Of a stretch of 64,000 nt of DNA, positions 59,221-64,000 are shown piece after piece; position 1 is the stretch's first letter, and every line of letters begins with the position of its first letter. Under the pieces are notes generated by a model that did no database searches, was not told the DNA's origin, and saw only the letters and a list, made by a program, of their open reading frames with translations. Source of the stretch: Arthrobacter sp. MN05-02 (lineage in GTDB: Bacteria; Actinomycetota; Actinomycetes; Actinomycetales; Micrococcaceae). The position numbers and the translations under genes are program-made. Location of the stretch: the NCBI GenBank assembly GCA_004001285.1, contig AP018697.1, positions 248,001-312,000 of the forward strand. The letters run 5' to 3'.

Positions 59221-60339
59221 TTGGACGAGCACGCGAGCCATGAGAAGGCGGGCCACGCGCCCACGACGAGCGGCCGCCCCCGCCTCAGGGTCGGCGTGGT
59301 GGGCATCGGCTGGGCCGGACGCCAGCATCTTCGGGCCTACGCGAACAGCGAGGACGTCGAGATCCTCGGCCTGGCCGGCATGGAGCCGGATCTCCTCGCC
59401 GAACTGGCGGACGAGTACGCGATCCCGCACGCCGTCGCCCGCTGGGAGGACCTGCTCGCCCTGGACGGGCTCGACGCCGTCAGCGTCGCCGTACCCACGT
59501 TCCTCCACGCGCCGATCACCGTCGCCGCCCTGGACCGCGGACTCCACGTCCTGAGCGAGAAGCCGATCGCCCGCAACGGCGACGAGGGCCAGCTGATGGT
59601 CGACGCCGCGCGGAAGGCCGGGCGCGTGCTCGACATCGCCTTCAACCACCGCCGCCGCGGCGACATCACGGCGCTCAAGCGCATCATCGACGACGGCGAG
59701 CTCGGCCGGCCCTACTACGCCAAGGCCTCGTGGCTCCGCCGCTCCGGCATCCCCTCGCTCGGCAGCTGGTTCACCAACCGGGAGATGGCGGGTGGGGGGC
59801 CGCTCGCGGACATCGGCGTCCATGTGCTCGACTATGCACTGCACCTGCTGGGCGAACCGGCGGTCCTCTCCGTCTCGGCGTCGACCTACTCCGAGCTCGG
59901 ACCGCAGGGCCGGGGCGGCGGGACCTACGGCGCGCAGGGATCGGGTTCGGCCTTCGAGGTGGAGGATTTCGCCTCGGCCTTCCTCCGGCTCGACGGCGGT
60001 GCGACGCTTCTCGTCGAGGCCGGCTGGGCGGCCTACCGCCACGCTGACGACCTCCTGGACTTCCGGCTCTACGGGACCGACGGAGGCGCTGAGCTGAGCC
60101 GGGTGGGCGGACCGGAGGACGCCGTCGAGTCCCTCCACGTCTATTCCGAGCGCGGCGACTACGTGCCCGAGGTGGGACCGTCGCTGGGCCACCAGGGCGT
60201 GATCCACGACTTCCTCGCCGCGATCCGTGCGGGCGAGTCCGAGTGGGGCCGGCACGACGGCTCCCTGGCGCTCAGGCGCGCCCGTGTCATCGACGCCTGC
60301 TACCTCTCCGCAGCCCAGCACCGTGAGGTCCAGCTCTGA
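59221..60339 (+). CDS. Gfo/Idh/MocA family oxidoreductase
   Basis: A 372-aa sugar-related oxidoreductase: the NAD site [40 protein letters not shown], the catalytic Lys motif [13 protein letters not shown] and [20 protein letters not shown]. The C-terminal alpha/beta domain has [20 protein letters not shown] with the conserved His. TTG 59221 is the only good start, with GAAGGA about 8 bases before it. The stop overlaps the ThuA gene start (TGATG), so both form an operon, probably acting on a cyclitol or sugar. Confidence 0.92.
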   Translation: MDEHASHEKAGHAPTTSGRPRLRVGVVGIGWAGRQHLRAYANSEDVEILGLAGMEPDLLAELADEYAIPHAVARWEDLLALDGLDAVSVAVPTFLHAPITVAALDRGLHVLSEKPIARNGDEGQLMVDAARKAGRVLDIAFNHRRRGDITALKRIIDDGELGRPYYAKASWLRRSGIPSLGSWFTNREMAGGGPLADIGVHVLDYALHLLGEPAVLSVSASTYSELGPQGRGGGTYGAQGSGSAFEVEDFASAFLRLDGGATLLVEAGWAAYRHADDLLDFRLYGTDGGAELSRVGGPEDAVESLHVYSERGDYVPEVGPSLGHQGVIHDFLAAIRAGESEWGRHDGSLALRRARVIDACYLSAAQHREVQL

Positions 60340-61139
60340 TGGCGAACGACATGGCGAACGACACGGCGAACGGCACGGCGCCCGACGTGACCTTCGATGG
60401 CAGACCGACCATCGTCGTCTGGAACGAGGGTGTCCACGAGGCCCGGAACGAACCCGCGACCATCGGCGAGATGTATCCCCGGGGCATCCATGGAGCGATC
60501 GCCGACTCCCTCGCCCGCCACTTCCCGGGTTCGGACATCACGACGGCGACCCTCGCCGATCCCGACCACGGCCTCACCGAGGAGCGCCTCGCGGGCACCG
60601 ACGTACTGCTGTGGTGGGGGCACATCGCCCACGGCGACGTGTCCGACGACGTCGTCGACCGGGTGCACCGCCATGTGCTGGGCGGCATGGGACTGGTGGT
60701 GCTGCATTCGGGCCACTTCTCGAAGATCCTCACGCGTCTGCTCGGCACCACCTGCTCGCTCAAGTGGCGCAACGACGGTGAACGCGAGCTGGTGTGGACG
60801 GTCAAGCCCTCGCACCCCATCGCGGCCGGCGTCGAGAGCCCCATCGTCATCCCGGAGCAGGAGATGTACGGGGAGCTCTTCGACATCCCCGAACCCGACG
60901 ACCTGATCTTCATCAGTTCCTTCGAGGGCGGTGAGGTGTTCCGCTCGGGCGTCACGTTCTCGCGGGGCAAGGGCCGGATCTTCTACTTCAGTCCCGGCGA
61001 CCAGGAGTACCCGGTCTACCACCATCCGCAGATCCAGCGGGTGCTCGCCAACGGGGTCGACTGGGTGGCGCAGCACGGCGTGCGCCGCACCCCTCCGGAC
61101 GTGGAGAACCCGGCGCGCGACTGGTTCCTGGCGGACTAG
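60339..61139 (+). CDS. ThuA domain-containing protein
   Basis: A 266-aa ThuA (trehalose utilisation-like) protein with a class I glutamine amidotransferase-like fold: [79 protein letters not shown] and [20 protein letters not shown]. ThuA proteins act in sugar dehydrogenation routes together with Gfo/Idh enzymes, as arranged here. Its ATG overlaps the upstream stop. The first 12 residues ([12 protein letters not shown]) come from a 12-bp tandem repeat and are not conserved, so a later start is possible. Confidence 0.92.
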   Translation: MANDMANDTANGTAPDVTFDGRPTIVVWNEGVHEARNEPATIGEMYPRGIHGAIADSLARHFPGSDITTATLADPDHGLTEERLAGTDVLLWWGHIAHGDVSDDVVDRVHRHVLGGMGLVVLHSGHFSKILTRLLGTTCSLKWRNDGERELVWTVKPSHPIAAGVESPIVIPEQEMYGELFDIPEPDDLIFISSFEGGEVFRSGVTFSRGKGRIFYFSPGDQEYPVYHHPQIQRVLANGVDWVAQHGVRRTPPDVENPARDWFLAD

Positions 61140-61146
61140 GGGCGGA

Positions 61147-61794
61147 CTAGGGAAGCCGCCAGCCCGAGCAGTCGAGGACCCGGTCTGCACGTGGTCCGGA
61201 GGCGTCGACGAGGGCCGCGTTCGGCTCGTCCACGTGCCGCACCCACTCCTCGGCGGCACGGGGCGGCTTGCCGAACCGGACGTGGCGTTCGACGAGCCGT
61301 CGGCGGCGGAGGTGCGGGTCGACGTCGACGAACCAGACGGCGTCCAGGAGGTTCCGTGCGTCGCGCCAGCCGGGCTCGTCGAGCAGCAGGTAGTTGCCCT
61401 CCGTGATCACGAGGGACGCGGAGGGCGCGACCGGCAGCGCGTTGGCCAGAGGCTGCTCGAGGTCGCGTTCGAAGGCCGGAGCGTAGACCGCGTGATCCGG
61501 GCGGGCGCGCAGCCTCGCCAGCAGCGCCGCATAGCCGTGGGCGTCGAAGGTCTCCGGAGCACCTTTCCGGTCCAGCAGCCCGAGCCGCGACAGTTCCCGA
61601 TCGGCGAGGTGGAACCCGTCCATGGGCACTTGCGCCGAGCGTGCCGGATCGAGGGCCGCGAGAGCTGTCGCGACCGTCGATTTACCCGCTCCGGGCGGGC
61701 CGGTGATCCCCAGCAGCACACGCCCGCCGTCCTGCCGGCGCGGCAGGAGCGGCAGGAGATCCTGCGGTCCGGTGACGACGACCGTCGGCCCCAT
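61147..61794 (-). CDS. P-loop nucleoside/uridine kinase-like protein
   Basis: A 215-aa kinase: Walker A in LLGITGPPGAGKSTVATALA (residues 32-40), VPMDGFHLADRELSRLGLLD with the Asp of substrate binding, PAFERDLEQPL, LVITEGNYLLLDEPGWRDAR with the Glu-Gly of the LID, and WFVDVDPHLRRRRLVERH. This is the PanK/uridine-kinase-like group that often phosphorylates a sugar such as fructose or a nucleoside. ATG 61794 has GGAAGG about 10 bases before it; a longer frame to 62106 overlaps the divergent gene and is rejected. It ends 8 bases from the ThuA stop, tail to tail. Confidence 0.9.
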   Translation of the reverse strand: MGPTVVVTGPQDLLPLLPRRQDGGRVLLGITGPPGAGKSTVATALAALDPARSAQVPMDGFHLADRELSRLGLLDRKGAPETFDAHGYAALLARLRARPDHAVYAPAFERDLEQPLANALPVAPSASLVITEGNYLLLDEPGWRDARNLLDAVWFVDVDPHLRRRRLVERHVRFGKPPRAAEEWVRHVDEPNAALVDASGPRADRVLDCSGWRLP

Positions 61795-61918
61795 GTCTGC
61801 CCTGCCTTCCTGCTGAAGATGCCCTACTCCATCTTGCCCTCCGGTGCCACCGGCACGCGCGGTGGTGGCACCGCGGCCCGAGGGCGACCATGAAGGAACC
61901 GATCTATCAGGAGGCCGC

Positions 61919-62581
61919 ATGGCACACGTGGTGCTGCTCGGGGATTCGATCTTCGACAACGGACGGTACGTCGATGGTGGTCCCGACGTCGTCGAGCAGG
62001 TGCGTGCCGTCCTGCCGGAGGGTTGGGAGGCCACGCTGCTGGCGGTCGACGGCGACGTCACCTCCGGCGTCCGGCGCCAGCTGCGCTCGCTACCGCCGGA
62101 CGCCACCCATCTGGTGGTCAGCGTGGGTGGGAACGACGCCCTCGGCTACCAGCACCTGCTGCAGCGGCCCGTGCGCGGCGTCGCGGAGGCGCTGCTCGCC
62201 TTCGCCGGGGCGCAGGAGGACTTCGCACGGGACTACGAGGCGATGATCGACGCCGTCGTATCGGTGGGCCTGCCCCTGGCCGTGTGCACGATCTACGACA
62301 CGCCGTCCTCCGAACCCGGCCACGCGGTGATCCGCACGGCCCTGGCGTTCTTCAACGACTGCATCACGAGGTCGGCCTTCGCCCGGGGGGTGTCCGTCGT
62401 CGACCTCCGGCTGGTGTGCGACGACGACGGCGACTACGCCAACCCGATCGAGCCCTCGGTCCAGGGCGGCGGGAAGATCGCGGCGGCCATCTCCGCGTTC
62501 CTCCTGCCCGACCCCGGCGTGCGGCGTTCCGTGGTCGTCGCCCGCAGTGGCCCGGTCACCCGGCAGGGCGCAGCGACGTGA
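61919..62581 (+). CDS. SGNH/GDSL-like hydrolase
   Basis: A 220-aa protein: block I VVLLGDSIFDNGRYVDGGPD with nucleophile Ser, block III VVSVGGNDALGYQHLLQ with Gly-x-Asn-Asp. The usual block V Asp-x-x-His is not seen: the end reads YANPIEPSVQGGGKIAAAI. So either it uses another base or this subgroup is a non-typical esterase. GGAGG lies 7 bases before ATG 61919. There is no signal peptide, so it is cytoplasmic. It is divergent from the kinase gene, 125 bases away. Confidence 0.8.
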   Translation: MAHVVLLGDSIFDNGRYVDGGPDVVEQVRAVLPEGWEATLLAVDGDVTSGVRRQLRSLPPDATHLVVSVGGNDALGYQHLLQRPVRGVAEALLAFAGAQEDFARDYEAMIDAVVSVGLPLAVCTIYDTPSSEPGHAVIRTALAFFNDCITRSAFARGVSVVDLRLVCDDDGDYANPIEPSVQGGGKIAAAISAFLLPDPGVRRSVVVARSGPVTRQGAAT

Positions 62582-63308
62582 TCATGGCCCGGATGTCCTG
62601 GTACTCCTCCGTCTCCATGTAGGCGTGCGGGGTGTCGACGTGCTGGGGCTTCCCCGGGTAGATCTCGAAGGGATCGTAAACCCCGCCGAACGCTGCTCCC
62701 GACGGCGGCCACGTGAAGAAGTGCGAGATCGGGCACGCCGTCGGACCGGTCGGCTCCGGAGCTGCTGTGATGCCGTAAGCCAGTACGGAGGCGGCCACCG
62801 GGTCCGGCACGCCGGGATTGGTGCGTCCCTCGAACACGAACCGCGGCGCCCCCGAGCCCGCGTCGAGGGCAGGGAGCACCTCCGCATCGAGCAGCGCGTA
62901 GGGCAGTTCCGCCGGGCAGACAGCACCGGTGACGAGGTTCGTCTGCAGGGTCGCGAGCTGCCGCCCGTCGGCGTCCCCGACGACGACCGCCACGCCCTCG
63001 GGCGGTGCTTCCGGGACGGCGGCGACCGTCCAGTCCGACGGATGGTCGAAGGACAGGCTCCCGTCCGTCGTCGTGTACGTGGTCCAGTCCCCGTCGAGGG
63101 CGGGCTCGGACGGCTCGGCGGTCGGTTCGACGGAGGGGGAGGAGGACGGTGCGGGATCGGCGGACCCGGTGGCGGACGCCGGCTGCGCCTCCTGGGTGTC
63201 CGGGGCGACGGCGTCGGAGCCGGCCTCGGGAGTGCCGCAGGAGGAGAGGACGACGGCGAGGCACAGCGCCCCTGTGGACAGTAGTGCCGGAGTTGCTGGA
63301 CGACCCAT
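62556..63308 (-). CDS. Lipoprotein
   Basis: A 250-aa exported lipoprotein: signal TPALLSTGALCLAVVLSSCG with a lipobox (VLSSC), then a Pro/Ser/Glu-rich linker (residues 26-70) and a folded domain with WTTYTTTDGSLSFDHPSDWT, WPPSGAAFGGVYDPFEIYPG and a terminal YQDIRAMITSLRPAG. The motif FDHPSDWTV is common in actinobacterial PsbP-like surface lipoproteins, with no proven function. It overlaps the end of the SGNH-like gene by 26 bases, tail to tail. The ATG at 63308 follows AGGAGTAATC. Confidence 0.85.
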   Translation of the reverse strand: MGRPATPALLSTGALCLAVVLSSCGTPEAGSDAVAPDTQEAQPASATGSADPAPSSSPSVEPTAEPSEPALDGDWTTYTTTDGSLSFDHPSDWTVAAVPEAPPEGVAVVVGDADGRQLATLQTNLVTGAVCPAELPYALLDAEVLPALDAGSGAPRFVFEGRTNPGVPDPVAASVLAYGITAAPEPTGPTACPISHFFTWPPSGAAFGGVYDPFEIYPGKPQHVDTPHAYMETEEYQDIRAMITSLRPAG

Positions 63309-63533
63309 GATTACTCCTTCGTAGGTGGGTGGATCGCTCTATCGTGAGCCCCGCTCCCGTGCCGGAACAGGGGCGCAACCGAACCGTGGCCGGGGACGGT
63401 CGATCGTGTCCGAACCGTGTGCGCGTCGTGATGCCGCAGTGACCGTCGGGCCGTCGCCCACCGGGCTCGCGGTGGTGCGCCGCCCGATGCGCACCGGGTC
63501 GTCGATGCCGCGGACAGTGCGTAGGGTCGGACC

Positions 63534-64000
63534 ATGCAGCCCGAGAAGATCACGGCGCTCCGCCGCCGGTTCCACGCCCACGCCGAGCCCGGCTTCCTCG
63601 AGTACCGGACGGCGTCCGTGATCCTGGCGGAGCTCGCCGCGAGGGGCGTGCCGGCCACCACGGGGTCCGGGGCGATCGACGTCGGGCGCATCGCCGTGCC
63701 GCCCACCCCGACCGAGAAGGACGAATGGGGACGGCGCGCGGTCGCTGCCGGAGCCCCGGCCGCCGACGTCGCGTACTTCCAGGAACACGGCACAGCCATC
63801 ATCGCGGAGCTCGAGGGGAACCGTGACGGCCCCACCTGGGGTCTGCGGGTGGACATCGATGCCCTGCCGGTGGACGAGGAGACGGCCGCCGACCACGCGC
63901 CCGTCGCCGGCAGCTACCGCTCCACGACCCCCTTCATGCACGCGTGCGGTCACGACGGCCATGCCGCCATCGGGATCGCGCTCGCCGACCGCCTGCGCGA
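63534..64000 (+). CDS. M20-family amidohydrolase, N-terminal part (runs off window)
   Basis: From ATG 63534 an open frame runs 155 codons to the window end. It shows the M20 amidohydrolase pattern: RRRFHAHAEPGFLEYRTASV, LRVDIDALPVDEE with a metal Asp, and FMHACGHDGHAAIGIALADR with metal His residues. It resembles AbgA/aminobenzoyl-glutamate or N-acyl-amino-acid hydrolases. The metal-binding part is present, the C-terminal half lies outside the window. It is divergent from the lipoprotein gene, 225 bases away. Confidence 0.9.
   Translation, partial: MQPEKITALRRRFHAHAEPGFLEYRTASVILAELAARGVPATTGSGAIDVGRIAVPPTPTEKDEWGRRAVAAGAPAADVAYFQEHGTAIIAELEGNRDGPTWGLRVDIDALPVDEETAADHAPVAGSYRSTTPFMHACGHDGHAAIGIALADRLR

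Noticed and set aside
60339..60380. 12-bp repeat ([12 protein letters not shown]) as a signal or functional tag
   Set aside because: It is not conserved in ThuA proteins and probably reflects slippage at the start region; a later start is possible.

Overview
The window looks like a chromosomal segment of a high-G+C actinobacterium, most likely an Arthrobacter-type member of the Micrococcaceae. The signs are strong third-position G/C bias, GTG and TTG starts, the SCO1664/DUF3090/MSMEG_4193-type phosphatase trio, DUF6221 and DUF6069 proteins, and a riboswitch-led TerC gene. No rRNA, tRNA, CRISPR array or intact insertion sequence was seen.

Positions 1-8 kb are a mosaic of single genes with less biased base use and long gene-poor gaps: a frameshifted ABC ATPase with the start of its permease, a resolvase C-terminal remnant, a flavin-binding split-barrel protein, a GAF protein, a RibD-like reductase, DUF6221, an SRPBCC protein, and an unusual protein joining an aegerolysin-like domain to three Cys-rich modules.

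Positions 8-26.6 kb are an accessory detoxification and redox region. A QorB-like reductase, a luciferase-like oxidoreductase and a DUF6069 membrane protein precede a MarR regulator that faces a co-directional run: DoxX, F420-reductase-like protein, two SnoaL-like proteins, a CatE-like ring-cleavage VOC protein and an HSL-type esterase. The content resembles the quinone/catechol regulons MhqR and CatDE of Bacillus. A GTTAA-N4-TGAA element recurs at three of its promoters. Next come a response regulator, a GtrA-histidine kinase fusion and an MMPL exporter, then a TetR gene facing a flavin reductase with two NtaA/DmoA-type monooxygenases, with two 17-bp operator-like copies in between.

From about 26.8 kb the DNA looks like core chromosome. 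It holds the phosphatase-DUF3090-SCO1664 operon; TerC behind a yybP-ykoY-like Mn2+ riboswitch; a WYL regulator with a VOC protein; a GntP permease-CoA transferase-HMG-CoA-lyase catabolic operon with an IclR regulator and a 32-bp palindrome; manA; a GH18 protein facing a BcsA-like glycosyltransferase; a giant secreted coiled-coil protein; SelO; a FrnE-type DsbA protein; a frameshifted luciferase-like gene; a class V aminotransferase; an immune-inhibitor-A-type protease; GtrA; an alcohol dehydrogenase; a SoxR module; a second QorB gene; Gfo/Idh-ThuA; a P-loop kinase; an SGNH-like protein; a lipoprotein; and the start of an M20 amidohydrolase.

Three otherwise intact genes (413-1098, 49986-50967, 56954-57476) each carry one single-base indel in a short homopolymer, which could be real decay or consensus error. 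Small genes of 59 and 61 codons (47326 and 48317) and several regulatory dyads are also annotated.
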